The notes under the pieces are model-generated. The model was not told where the DNA came from and ran no database searches. It worked only from the letters and a program-made list of their open reading frames with translations. From a virus, in IMG/VR virus record IMGVR_UViG_3300028025_002046, positions 1 through 64,000 of that record: a DNA stretch of 64,000 bases; one strand, given 5' to 3'. How positions within the stretch are numbered: position 1 is the stretch's first letter; the number at the start of each line of letters is the position of its first letter. A program made the translations under genes and the position numbers. Shown in pieces: positions 1-12,100 of the stretch.

Positions 1-203
1 CAGCAAAGCCTTCCTCTTTCAACCATATCTTTTCCAGGTGGTCTTTTAGATCTTTCAAACCTGTCTTGAGTTATTGGTGGCTTGTAGTTATCGTAAGCGA
101 TTTTTCTTTTTTTCCAAGCTTCCCATTCTGAACTTGTTCCCATGTATGCCATACCCATGTTATACTGCATAGGCTCTGGTCCTGGTGGTGGCGGCTTTGG
201 CAT
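1..203 (-). CDS. Proline-rich tail-region protein, 3' part missing
   Basis: The reading frame starts with ATG at 203 and runs off the left end, so only about 67 N-terminal residues are seen. The N-terminus is proline/glycine/methionine rich (MPKPPPPGPEP), followed by a basic stretch with WEAWKKRKIAYDNYKPP. It lies directly downstream of the large minor tail gene (1-nt gap), so it is probably the next gene of the tail operon. No family is recognised. Confidence 0.6.
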   Translation of the reverse strand, partial: MPKPPPPGPEPMQYNMGMAYMGTSSEWEAWKKRKIAYDNYKPPITQDRFERSKRPPGKDMVERGRLC

Positions 204-204
204 A

Positions 205-3200
205 TTAGATTACCTCACTTACATAGATTGTCATGTCTGGTCCATTAGATGACTTTGAATATTCTACGTGATAAACAACGTAAGAACTAGCTGTGTCAGA
301 TATGACGTTTTGACTATTAGCATCGTTTGGATCTGACTTTTCCTTATAGTCTATCTTAATCATATCACCAACTTGAATAAGAGAGTTGGCAAAGATTTTT
401 ATACCCATCATTTTCCTAGGTTTCATAATCTTTGAGATGATCCATTCCATCATATTGTTTGCAGAGTCCTGGCTTTGAATATATGGTGCTGCTAACGTAA
501 AGTCTTTCTTTCCGTAAGTAATTCTACTATCTTTAATTTGAGAGAGGGTATTCCCTGCCTCAGTAGCTGCGGACAGCCCATTGGATCCAAATGAAATACT
601 ATTAAAATCACTCTTCTTTTTCATATACTCATCTACCGTTAGGTCGTGGTCGGACTGCTGAGTAAATGTAACGCCCTGAATTCTTAAGTAATTTCCACTA
701 GTGCTATCTAGCACAATTGTCGAATCGCTAGTATTGAATATCATAAACTCTGCACCATAGGCATTAGCAGTAAAACCAGACACAGAGTATCCCTGGAAAG
801 CATTAAAGGTTGGTGATAGTTTTGCGTAAAGTGCAGGATACGCCTTATCATACTTAATGTTAAACATTGCACACTCACGCATGATTGAGCCAAACTCTTC
901 AAAGTATATATCATAGTTTGGAACTCCAGAAAAGCTTATTCCAGACAATGCTGTATCTTTAATCAAACCGCTCATAGAATATTTTCTAAGGCTTCCATTT
1001 AAAGACTCTCTGCTGTTTACACCAAATACCTCGCTAATTGCTGGTGGCGTATCGAATCCTCTTTGCTCTCCCTTATCGTCAAATCTACTCTTAATAGCAT
1101 ATACGTTTTCAAACATGCACTTTGAAGATCCTCTAACAAATAGTGCTATGTTTTGAGTTACTGGCAAAGCCTCTGTGTCTGTTACCTTGGCTACAAACTT
1201 ATCGTTAATATATAGGTAGAACTCTATCTGATTCTTCTTATCCTTTACTTCTCTATACTCTACCGCAATATCGTTAACAGCAGCATTAGGTTCACCTGTC
1301 ATCTTGTATTGACCAGTAAAGCCTCCGTCGTCAACGGTTATTTGGGTTTTTCCTTTCCAAAGAACAATTGGGATTGCATCGGCGGTGCGAGTTTTCCCCT
1401 TTTCTCTTTGAATCTTGTAAAAGAAAACATTGTAGATTTCTGTATCCTTATTATCGCTTGTGTATAAGCTGTCATAGGCGAGTAGGCTGTTGTCTGTTAG
1501 TGCCACTACCTCCATGTAGTATCCCCTGTTTGTCGCTGGATCAACCATAATTCCAAGACCGCCAGAAGATCCAGCCACAGATGTAACATTCTTTAATCCA
1601 GTATCCGCTTTAACGTCTAAGAAATTCATGGCACCTGTAGGATTTTGAGTTCCATCACTACTTCCAAGCTCTCCCACAACTCTCATTCTAGTTCCAAAGT
1701 GTCGGTAAGAGCTTTCTGTTCCCATATTCTTGTGAACATAAGAAACATATTTAAGTGGTTTTTCTGATGTTCCAAATACTGGTCCACTCATTACCAAGGC
1801 AGATGCCTGAACTGTTCCAGTAATAGATATGTCATTCTTATTTAGAACATCTTCTGAAATATTTCTTGAAGACCCGATTGATCTAATTATTCCTGTCACA
1901 TATGGCTTTTTGTCTAGAACTTGTCCAACTGGAACCAGGTCATCAACCACTGTGTCTGGAACTGTTCCGCCAGCAAACAGAAGTTTTGTGTTCATCTGGA
2001 AAGCTTTCTTTGCGGCATCAGTAGTCCATTCTTCTTTAAGACCTGCTGAATGATAGGCGATTGGTGTGGAGAACTGCATACGACCATGCCTAGCAACAGC
2101 AGCCATATTGACATAAGGATTAACCTGATTCATGCTGGCTCTTCTAACAATGGGAACATCTGTATTTGGATAATATGGCTTTGACGTATCTATAGAACCA
2201 TCTTTATTATAATATGGCTCTACAAATATTCGGACCTCTCCTGTTGGATACATTTTTCCACCAAACGGCATTTTGCTAAAATAGTTAGAGTATTCTTCGG
2301 CATCACGAATCCAGAATAGGTTGGATCTTTCTTTTGCGTTAAAGTTTATTTCGCCTGAGATTAGATGTGGCGAGCTTACGGCAAATGTGGTTGAGTTGTA
2401 TATTTCAGTAACTACAGCGTCTGAGACAAAGCATCCAAGACCAGCATCTCCATCGTCTTTAGTAAGCACTTGACCAATGGACATTTTTGATGTTGTTCCA
2501 TAACTAAGAGTTACTGTACTTTGTCCAGCAACAATGGTAGCCTCAAGATTAGTCACTGGCATTGTTGGAATGTTATATCTAACAGCATCATACTTAATAA
2601 CCTCTCCAGCAGAATAGAAATATCCATTGTATCTTGGAAGCCAATATACAGCCTCTCCAAGATCAATGGTGTTATTCTCTATTTCTCCAGTTGTTTTATT
2701 TACTCCTGGTACAGCATTTGTCAAATCTGTCTTTAGTGGGATAGCGGCTAGTGAGTATTTAGACTGAACTCCACCATTATCGTTGAGTGGTCTAACCTGT
2801 TCTTGTGGTGCTACCTCCCAAAGAAGAACAGGCTGATAGTACCAAATCTTTTCTGAGTTTAGCAAGCTTGCTTCCTGTAAGCTTCCATAGCTTCTCTGAA
2901 TATACTTTGTCGAATACTGAATCTTTCCATCGTTAAACGATTCGGAGTTTTCTGAAGATATGTCAACAATATTGGCAGGAAGAACAGGATTCTCACCATT
3001 CAAAATTCTGCTGTTCTTAATGATTCCAGACTGCTCTGAGTCAGCAGATCCTCTGATTGTGATTGTTCCTGCCTGAGATGCTCTTCTTGAGGATAGCATG
3101 TATTCTCTACTCATAACAACGAAGTTATTGTATTCGTCAAAGAACATTGCTGACTGTGTTGATATTGCAAGTGCCTCTAATACCTGGACGATATTCTGAT

Positions 3201-5511
3201 CTGGACCTACAAAGAAGTATGGAATTACTGCCTCTACCTCATCTGGCTCTCTGTAGAATATGTAGTTTGAGAATCCAATTGAGTCTAGCAATGATGCAAC
3301 AGCAAAACTTACGGATGCGTTTGGCACTAAGACTTGAGGAGAGTTTGAAGACTCAAACAAGAAGAATAAATCTCTTAGACTTAGGCTAACAGATCTTTCT
3401 GTATGGTTGGTCTGAGGAAGTCCGTCAATATACATTGTCTTAAGTGGAACGTGATAGCTAATTCCATTATCGTCGTAGATAACGTCGTATATCTTAATCT
3501 GTAGGTTGTTTGATGGTATAGAGTAATTTCTGGTATCTCCAGAATATGTGTTTAGGATGCTGTTCTTGTTGTGAATATTAAAAGCCATGTCGTAGTCAAA
3601 TAGTGATAATGACCCTGTGGATGCCAGCAGTCTTCCAATAGGAAGTCCATCTGTTCCCAGGTCTGCAGAACTCTTATTAATAGAAAAATCTTTTGTCTTA
3701 TCTGACAGGTCAACAACTAGTCTTGGTGACATTTCGATTAGGTCGAATGGTGTGTCGGATGTATTCATTGTGTCAACCACTAAGCGAATTCCGTGAATAT
3801 ACTGAAACTCTCTGTAGATGATGTTGTCGTTTTGGTCGGTATATGATGGGGCAGAGGTTAGGTCCTTTACGTATGCCGTCTTGCTTGATGGTGTTTCTGA
3901 GCCAACATACCAGCCATATTCTGGAATAAAAGAGTAGTAGCCAGCAATTGGGTGATGACCATCTGAATTTTCATTGTCTACGCCATCCCATACATAATAC
4001 TTTCCTACAGAGTTTCCTTCTTTAACTAAATAAGTATACCCAGGAATTGACTCTACAGGCAAGGAGTTAACTGAGGAATACTCTTCTGCAAAGACAATGT
4101 TCATTGCTGATATGTCGTAGTTGCTAGTAGTGTATAGAAGACCATACGAAAACTCTATGTATCCATCGTCACCGATAAGTGCTGGGTTTGTTAAGGATAC
4201 TGCCGTATTCCAGTTATTTTGCTTGTCTAAATACTGAACCCTCCAGACTTTAGGAACTGTTTTATTCTCTAGACCTACAAACGGATCTTTAATATTGCCA
4301 AAAGTTTTATACTCGTCTGTTTCTTTAGCTACGTTTGTCTGCATTTTAACCACAATTCTATTAGCTGGAACATGGTTGTTGTAAACTACGAATGGGGCAG
4401 CATCGTCGATATATTTATTTGTAGCATCAATCTTTGAGATTCCTCGCTCTGCGGTGAAGTCATACAGAGCAACTACTCTACCTATTTTTGAAGCGTAGCT
4501 AGAATCTATCTTTATATTTCTCCACATCTTATCTGCGTATAGTTTATTACTAATCTTAAAATATGTGCTTGTAGAATCTGTAACAATGATTCTGTCAGAG
4601 ATAGACTCTACTGGAATGTTGGTTTCTGTTACAGTTCCGTCTTTGATTGATATTACCTGACCAACACTAAATACGTTTGAGTATCCTGTTAGATATGTAT
4701 ATTTGATGGTTCCAGTTACGCCAGTAATCTTTCCGCCAGATGTGTAGGTTGCGGTGAATGTTGTTGGTGCTTTTACAACAACTGTGGTCTTTGTTGCAGA
4801 TACTACATCTACGTTAGTGAGGTTAAATGCTGATGGGGTAACATTTGTAATTGATACCTGCTGTCCTTCGGTAAAAGTATTGTTTACGGTATAGGTAACT
4901 GTGGTTACCCCAGATGCCGTTACTGCTACTGCACCAGTGATAGTTTCTTCTTTTAGCTCTACGTCAATGCTTGCTACTTCTGCCAGAACATCTGCACCAG
5001 CATTATTGCTTTCTTTTCTAAATGAAGTCCAATACTTAAACTTGTCATCCTTGTCTGCAATATAGTATCTTGGTCTAATGAAAGTATTCTTGTCGTTTTC
5101 TATTCCAGAAATATATCTACCCTGGAACATTGTGAGCTTGTTGATACCTGAGCGTGGTCTAAACTTTTGAAAGCAGTCTTCTAGAGAATAAAGAATGTTT
5201 GTCTTTTGATTCTTAGACAGGAAGGTAATAGGGATACCTGTTTCATTATATCCTCCGTCTGTGATTACGTCAGACTCTGTGAAACCCAAATACTGCTTGT
5301 CTGCTGTAGATATAGTTTCTTCTACAAACTTGTTAGCAATAGTAAAGCCACCCTGTGACGGTCTATTCTTGTAGTTTCCAACAAGTTTGATATTGTCAAA
5401 CATGTTAAGATTCCACTCAGCAATTATTTGAGATTGTGTGTGAATAGTATTTGCAGAGTCTACGTATTCTAATAGTGTCGTTTCACTGCCAACAATGTTG
5501 GTATTAAACAT
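205..5511 (-). CDS. Large minor tail / baseplate protein (1768 aa)
   Basis: This very long protein follows the tape measure and a 209-aa tail protein, the usual place of the tail-tip (Tal-like) hub and adhesin. Residues about 190-275 hold two Ser/Thr/Val-rich beta segments that look Ig-like. About residues 1330-1480 (VGELGSSDGTQNPTG, then YYMEVVAL) resemble a LamG/concanavalin-like sandwich. The C-terminal part (residues about 1660-1768) has regular beta strands ending in a DMTIYVSEVI strand. It overlaps the upstream gene by one base (TAATG-type junction). The tail-tip role is inferred from position and size; no catalytic motif is evident. Confidence 0.75.
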   Translation of the reverse strand: MFNTNIVGSETTLLEYVDSANTIHTQSQIIAEWNLNMFDNIKLVGNYKNRPSQGGFTIANKFVEETISTADKQYLGFTESDVITDGGYNETGIPITFLSKNQKTNILYSLEDCFQKFRPRSGINKLTMFQGRYISGIENDKNTFIRPRYYIADKDDKFKYWTSFRKESNNAGADVLAEVASIDVELKEETITGAVAVTASGVTTVTYTVNNTFTEGQQVSITNVTPSAFNLTNVDVVSATKTTVVVKAPTTFTATYTSGGKITGVTGTIKYTYLTGYSNVFSVGQVISIKDGTVTETNIPVESISDRIIVTDSTSTYFKISNKLYADKMWRNIKIDSSYASKIGRVVALYDFTAERGISKIDATNKYIDDAAPFVVYNNHVPANRIVVKMQTNVAKETDEYKTFGNIKDPFVGLENKTVPKVWRVQYLDKQNNWNTAVSLTNPALIGDDGYIEFSYGLLYTTSNYDISAMNIVFAEEYSSVNSLPVESIPGYTYLVKEGNSVGKYYVWDGVDNENSDGHHPIAGYYSFIPEYGWYVGSETPSSKTAYVKDLTSAPSYTDQNDNIIYREFQYIHGIRLVVDTMNTSDTPFDLIEMSPRLVVDLSDKTKDFSINKSSADLGTDGLPIGRLLASTGSLSLFDYDMAFNIHNKNSILNTYSGDTRNYSIPSNNLQIKIYDVIYDDNGISYHVPLKTMYIDGLPQTNHTERSVSLSLRDLFFLFESSNSPQVLVPNASVSFAVASLLDSIGFSNYIFYREPDEVEAVIPYFFVGPDQNIVQVLEALAISTQSAMFFDEYNNFVVMSREYMLSSRRASQAGTITIRGSADSEQSGIIKNSRILNGENPVLPANIVDISSENSESFNDGKIQYSTKYIQRSYGSLQEASLLNSEKIWYYQPVLLWEVAPQEQVRPLNDNGGVQSKYSLAAIPLKTDLTNAVPGVNKTTGEIENNTIDLGEAVYWLPRYNGYFYSAGEVIKYDAVRYNIPTMPVTNLEATIVAGQSTVTLSYGTTSKMSIGQVLTKDDGDAGLGCFVSDAVVTEIYNSTTFAVSSPHLISGEINFNAKERSNLFWIRDAEEYSNYFSKMPFGGKMYPTGEVRIFVEPYYNKDGSIDTSKPYYPNTDVPIVRRASMNQVNPYVNMAAVARHGRMQFSTPIAYHSAGLKEEWTTDAAKKAFQMNTKLLFAGGTVPDTVVDDLVPVGQVLDKKPYVTGIIRSIGSSRNISEDVLNKNDISITGTVQASALVMSGPVFGTSEKPLKYVSYVHKNMGTESSYRHFGTRMRVVGELGSSDGTQNPTGAMNFLDVKADTGLKNVTSVAGSSGGLGIMVDPATNRGYYMEVVALTDNSLLAYDSLYTSDNKDTEIYNVFFYKIQREKGKTRTADAIPIVLWKGKTQITVDDGGFTGQYKMTGEPNAAVNDIAVEYREVKDKKNQIEFYLYINDKFVAKVTDTEALPVTQNIALFVRGSSKCMFENVYAIKSRFDDKGEQRGFDTPPAISEVFGVNSRESLNGSLRKYSMSGLIKDTALSGISFSGVPNYDIYFEEFGSIMRECAMFNIKYDKAYPALYAKLSPTFNAFQGYSVSGFTANAYGAEFMIFNTSDSTIVLDSTSGNYLRIQGVTFTQQSDHDLTVDEYMKKKSDFNSISFGSNGLSAATEAGNTLSQIKDSRITYGKKDFTLAAPYIQSQDSANNMMEWIISKIMKPRKMMGIKIFANSLIQVGDMIKIDYKEKSDPNDANSQNVISDTASSYVVYHVEYSKSSNGPDMTIYVSEVI

Positions 5512-6140
5512 TATGCCTCTTCCAGCGTAAGGCTAATGTTCCAGAAGTCATAGCTGTTCTGAGTAGTTCCTCCACGCTTTTCAATAGAGTAGTTGAAGTC
5601 AGATATATACATTTCGATTACCTGACTGTATTGCTTCATGTGGGCATAGGATGTAACGTCATCTCCGAATGCTGGATGGTTATCGTATGCCAAGTAAACC
5701 CAGAATGGTCCAATGTGATTATTATACCAATCTAAGATTTCTGCACCTGCAGCACCATTATCTGTTGTGTGTGATAGATATGGAAGCTCTTCTGTTCCTG
5801 CCCCTGGTTTTCCAGTAGAAGAATTGAACGCTGTAGGTCTATTAGATGCCCTTGATGGCAACATGTCCCAAGATACGCTGATGTTTAACTTGTCTGCAAC
5901 ATGGTATGAACGCATACGACCATTAATCATACGCTCACGCTTTTCAATACGGTTGACTTGAAATGCCATTGGAGATCTATTGTCATCTGTCAGAATAATG
6001 AAGTCTTGGTATTCTGTGCCATCTGGAACATATACCTGGGTCTCTCCAAGGGTCTGAAGAGTTCCAGAATTGTCTGCCCAGAGCATTCCTTGCGGACGCT
6101 GGTATTTAATTCTACCATTCATGTAAGCTGCTGAAGCCAT
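5511..6140 (-). CDS. Tail protein, probably distal-tail-like (209 aa)
   Basis: A 209-aa protein lies between the tape measure and the large minor tail protein, overlapping each by one base, so the three are probably translationally coupled. It is beta-rich, with aromatic segments (WDMLPSRASNRP, FWVYLAYDNHPAF) and an acidic C-terminus. Phages commonly place a distal tail protein here, and the size is close. The identity is inferred from position; I recognise no family-specific motif. Confidence 0.6.
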   Translation of the reverse strand: MASAAYMNGRIKYQRPQGMLWADNSGTLQTLGETQVYVPDGTEYQDFIILTDDNRSPMAFQVNRIEKRERMINGRMRSYHVADKLNISVSWDMLPSRASNRPTAFNSSTGKPGAGTEELPYLSHTTDNGAAGAEILDWYNNHIGPFWVYLAYDNHPAFGDDVTSYAHMKQYSQVIEMYISDFNYSIEKRGGTTQNSYDFWNISLTLEEA

Positions 6141-9100
6141 TAGTATCTATTACTCCTTGTTGTCTGGGCATCAATTCTCTGAATTTGAGCCATAACAGTT
6201 CTAGCAATATCATTAGGGTCTGATGCAGAGCTAACGTTTACGCTGATACTGTAACTATTACTATTATACACGGAATCGCCTACGGATGTTTGGCTGTTAG
6301 CTGAAGCACTCTGTAGTGCCTGACCACTGTTAATTGCCTTTAGATTATCTACCCCAAAGTTTTGAACAGCAGAGCGACTCATAACAAATTCACCAGGGGT
6401 AAGCATAGCAGGAATAGTGTCTGTTCCACTAGCATATCCACCAGCATTAAAATAGGAAGGCTTAATCTTAGAAACCATTCCACCATTAGCAAGGGTAGGT
6501 CTTCCTTCGGAATCGAATGTTTGAAATCCCTTAGATCCTAATGGGTTTCTGAAGTCCATTCCTGTCATCTCTTGCAGATAACTTGTTCCAAATAGATAAT
6601 CTGAAATTGCAGCAAACTCTGGACCACCCAATACGCTAAAAGCTCTTCCAAATCTTGAAAATAACTTTGATACTGATTTCCACATATTTGGTGATGTTGG
6701 ATCTATTCCAGGAGCGGCTTCATAGGTTCTTCTTCTTTGAATGTCTTCTAAGAATGATTGTGGAGATGATGACTTTGAGTAACCCCTAGCCTTATCTATT
6801 TCTCCATTTTTTTCTTCATTTCTAATTTTTCTATAGGTTTCAGCCCTCTCCGATCCCCAAAGAATTTCATTCAAGCCTAGGCTTGCCTTGTTCTTACTGT
6901 CAAGGTCTATGTGGTATGTCTTAGAGCCGTCTTTAGCAGTTGAAACCTTTCTAAGTTTTATGACTTGACCTCTAGCAAGTAAGCCGTCCACTACATTTGA
7001 CTCTGGAGAATCTAGCAGAGGGTTCATGTCTAGAATTCCAGGAACATCACTCTTTACATTAAATTTAATTAATGGAGATTTGTTAGATGGATCATAGTAT
7101 CTTCCACCAGTATTAATTGTTCCATCTCTCATACCCTCTACAAAATCTACAAAAGTTCCATTTCCAATATCCGCCTTTTGGTTTGGTGTGGTAATTGACA
7201 GGAACTGGTCAAGAATCGCACTCTGACCAGGCTTTAGCAATGACAGAGCCTTAGCGTCATGTGTATTTGCTACCCTAAGAATGCTAGACCCAGCAGGAAT
7301 GGATAACTTGTTTCTGGATATAAGGTTATCTATTCTTTTTCGAGCCATATCCTGAGTACTATTGTGAAGGGTAAGTGGTCTCTTGATGTACTCCGCCATA
7401 GTCCATTTTTCATCAGCATCTGCGGAACCAGGTCCAACCCTGCCACCATCTGCATACTTTCCAACCATGCCACCCATGGCATAAGCTCCGCTTGCAAATG
7501 GAGACCTGGATTGTCCAGGAAGGTTAGGCATTCCCATACTGCTTGTTCCAAGTAGAGCGTCAGCAAGGAACATTCCTTCTGGACCGCCAATTCTTCCAAG
7601 GGTTCTTAGTAATCCAGAAAGCATACCTCCACGCACTCTACCACTTGGTCCATAAACCTTTGTCTTTATTCCAGAGTTACGCAATTCATTGAAAACATCT
7701 CGTGCGGCATCGTCTGAACTGTGGACACGAATCTTTGCAATTTCGTCTAGAGTAAATCCACCAGGAGTCTGTGTTTCAAAATATCTTGGCTTGTTGTTAA
7801 TAGAATATGCGTTTTCGCCTATCTTGTTTGTGCCAAATCTCATGTTAAGTCTATCCAGAGCTGCTCTCTTAAGAATGTCTGATTTCTTTCCAGATATTGG
7901 CACTGGACCAAAGTTATCTCTTCCAAACAATCCATTTCTAGCATATGTCTCTAGGGTATCGCCAGTATAGAATGTTGATCTATTTTTTACTCTGTTTTTA
8001 GTGATAAGAGATATGTCACCATATCTGTCTAGCTGATCTGAGTTAATATCTGATACTAGGTTAAATCTCTTTCCAGTTTTTCCTCCTAGTGTTCTGTTAA
8101 GGCTTTCCAAAATCTTTGAGTCTGTAACCAATGACCCATACGTTGGTCTTGCTTGTGGTTTAGCTGATTTAGGTATTCCAAGAGCATCTGCCTCCATATT
8201 AAGTCTGGTCCACTTAGCTCTTGAGTTTTCGTTTACATCTTTAAAGTCTTCTCCAGAACCAGTTTCAAATGCGTTCTTGTATCTTCCATCTCCAGCAATC
8301 ATAGACATAAGAGCATCTTGGGTTGTTCTTGCTGCAAGCTTTGTTCTCTTTAGCATTTGTGGTAGAAGTAGGGATGCAGACTTAGATGGCTGTATGAATT
8401 TTTTACGTTCATTATTTCTGAAAGCACGTAGACGTTCTACTATACCACCATCTGCAAAGTGAAGTCTAGTAGAGGTGTTGTTAGAAAGCGTTGGATAGAT
8501 ATGACCATCCATTATTATCTTTTCAATTCTCTTCTGTTCTTTATCTAACTTAATTGGCTTATCAGATAGCAAGCTATCATCTAGTCCAAATGACTTCCAA
8601 ATACTGTCAAAAGCTGCTGGTCCGTATAGAGACTTAATTGATTTTGCAAATGTTTTAGCTTCTTTTTGATCAAGACCATTCCATGGTCCGTATGTTCTAT
8701 TTTGAATAAGTTCTTGCTGTGTAAAGTTGTGTGCTCCTTCGATAGATATAAAGTCTTTTTCTCTATAGTCATTCGCTGGACCCTTGATGAAACTTTCTAA
8801 CTTTCTTCTATTTTGCATAAGAACCTTGTAGTAGACAAAAGCATCTTGTGCCGAGTGGAAGGCATATTTACCTGGACCTATTTCTCTAAATGCATTAGTT
8901 GGCTCATATGAGTCCGTAAAACTATTATAGATAGCACCTGGCAATGCACTTACCTCTTTATAGTTTCCATCATAATTAAAGTAGTCTGGAGTCATGCCCT
9001 CATTGGTTTTAACATTTGGAACATTATAAAATAGTGAAGCTTTATGTTCGCCAAGCCTAAACTTGCTTAGTTTCTTTTTATCGCTTCTATCTACAACAGG

Positions 9101-12100
9101 TCCTGGCAAAAGACCCTGCCTGATTCTATCTGCTCTATCTGCCATCCTAGCATTTCTAGGTACTACCTTGCCACCCTTAGCAAATCTTCTAGCGAATCCA
9201 CCAATACCAAACTTTTCAGCGTGGTTCATTCTGTCAAGGGTATCTACACCAAGAGCCTTTACAGCCTTTGCTCTAATTACATATTCTCCATTAGAAAGCA
9301 TAGCTGGAATATCATCGCTAGTTCCAGTTCCTGGACCCATTACGCTACCGCCTGGACGATAGTGGTTAATCATTCCACCAGTAGCAGCGTTCTTTGGCTT
9401 CTTGTTTACAGCCCAGAAATTAATTTTTGCAATCTGCTCTTCTAGAACTGCAATCTTTCCCTCAAGGTATGAACGTGTTCTTCCTAGTGGGTCGGTAACC
9501 GCATCTAGTTCCATCCGACGTGCTGCATCAAGGTTGTCTCTCTGTCTTTGAATCTGTAAGTTCTGTTCGTTAGCTCTCATTGTTTGTGCTGCACTAGCCG
9601 CTGCACCAATATCACCACGAGATAGAGCATCTGCTAGGTCTAGTTGGTCACGCTGTTGCTGAGAGATCTGATCATTAAGTTCTTGAACTTTATCAAGTGC
9701 TTCAATACGCTTGTCATATTTTTTATTAATTTTTTCTTCTGCAATAGCTATTAGGTCTATTCCTGCCTGATACTTGTCAATCTTTTTATTAGCTGCAGTT
9801 ATTCTTGGATTTTCTCCGTCACCAGGTGGTGGAACTACCTTTTCGGCTGCAGGAATATTTCCTATTAGAGCCTGTAGATCAGCCTCAAGTTTATTTGTTG
9901 GCAAACCAAGAGTTTCTGCTGACTTGATAGCATTTATCAGTGCTAGGACTTTTTCTACGTTTGCTCCGCTTGCAAGTGCCAGAACTCCAGCAAGCTGACC
10001 CCTAACGCTTTTTATTCCAGATATTGTCTTAGCAATTTCTGGGTTAGTTACTGAAAGTTGACGAATTAAAGTTTCAACCAAAAGTGGTCCCTGGTCAGAT
10101 CTACTAACTGTATTAATTAATTCGTTTACTCTATCCTGATATTGAGTCATTGTTATATCTCCACGGTCCAGTGCAGACTCTAGTGCATCAAATGTTGAAG
10201 ATATAGACCCAGACGCAGTGCTTAGGGCATCGGTAAATGCTGGATTATTCTTTAAAAAGTTTTCAATATTGGTGTTTACTTGTTTAAGATATCCTGAATA
10301 CTTGGCAATTGCTGTATCATCTCCAGCAGCCATTGATTCTTCTAGCTTGCCCTGTATGCCGCCCTTGATCTCTAGAAATTGTTTATAGGCATCTTGCATT
10401 CTATATTGTGGCAACATGTCAAGAGCACTTACTGGTGAGATGTTGTCTATTGGTGTAACATTTACTCCAGCAAGCATGGCTTGTTCGTTTGCAACGTATA
10501 GATCTCTAATTATACTGCTTTCAGTATAGGTCTGACTAGAGAATGATTTTAGCATAGCTAGGCTATCCTCAACAGCCTTTTGTGCTGCTTGTCTTCCAAC
10601 ATCTGTAGTTACGTCAACAACGGCAAATTGAAGGTTTATGTCTGTTCTTCCTGCCTCGTCTTGAAGAGCTTTTACAATTACAGAAATCTCATCTTTAGCA
10701 AAATCTTTAGAAAGACCTAATGAAAGATTGCTAATTAGTAGATTTGCATTATCTGTGCTGGCTGTTTTTAGTTCATCAATAATTTCTTTGTAATTCTTTT
10801 TAAAGTCTTCGCTTTTTCTCATCTCTGATGCTGCCATTGACATTGGGTCTGTGATTCCTTGGTCTGCCGTGGCAGTGATAGATGATATATAAGAACTTGT
10901 TGTTGCTTTTCCAAAAAAGTCTCCAAAGAATGATTTATCTTCTTTAGACATATTTGCAGCTTTTGCCTGTGCTTTTATCGACTTGGCTCTTTGTCTTTCA
11001 GCCTCTCCCAGTTTATCAACAACAAAGGCGAGTCCTGTAAGTGCAGTAACAGCAATACCTATACCTGGCAAGAATCTCGCAATCCCCAATGCAAGTTTTG
11101 GAAACATTGAAGCTACTCCAGCAACTTGTGCTCCAATTCCAACCATATTTGCAACATTCTGATCTGGAATAACAGATGCAGCGAGACCACCAGCCATTGC
11201 AATTCCAGTTCCTACTCCAAAACCTCTCATGCCACCGACATACTTGGCAGCTCCTGCGGTACGTCTATTTTGAGAGGCTTTTCCAAATCCAAACAAAGAT
11301 GGCTTCTTGTTCATAGATGCTTTTCTCTCGGCACCCTTAGCCTTTCTAGCCTTTTCATCAATCTTCTTTTGGTCTCTTACTGCCTGAATTTGTTCTTGGG
11401 TAGGGTCAACAGTTCCATAGAGTCTGAGCATGTTGGCTTCTTGTGCCTGGGACTTAGACCTTTTATTTGCAATTGTTGCTCTACGTTTTTCGGCAGCCTG
11501 TGCTTGAATTGCATCATATTCTGCTAGGACACGCTTCTGCTTTACTGTTAGCTTTTTATTAAGCTTTCTTTCTTCTCTTGCTCTAGTTAAATATTCTTTT
11601 GCAGTTTCTTTAGAAGACTTGGCTACTGACTCATCAGCTTGTGCTGTTTCTTTCTTTGCCTTGGTTGAACGCCTTGTTGCTTCTATCTGCTTTTTACCCT
11701 CGGCAACCTCGGTCTGTCTCTGTCCCTGTTTTGATGCTGCAGTCTTTAAGAACTCATCTCGTTCTGACTTCTCAGCATTTGCTAGTTCTCTGGAAACACT
11801 TGAAACTGCCTGATCCTGGTATCTTCTGTTAGATTCTTCTGAGAAAGTATAGCCTCTCTTTGCTATTTCTTCCTGATTATAAAACTTTCCCTTTGCTCTT
11901 CTTTTCAGAATTCTTTGTGCACCAGTGTATTTAAATTTTTCAAGCGGTGTTGTAGCGTTTTCAACAGCAAGCCCCATGATCTTTTCTGCAACTGCTCTTT
12001 GCTTTTGAGTGACAACGTGACCACCCTTAAATATTTTCTTGGCAATGCTGTCAACCTCTTTGGGATCCATGTCCAAAGAGGTTGATATAGTTTGTAGTTT

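Noticed and set aside
11126-11527. Long + strand frame opposite the tape measure (133 aa) and similar shadows
   Set aside because: Antisense of a clear coding gene, Ser/Cys-rich composition typical of a shadow frame, no ribosome site.
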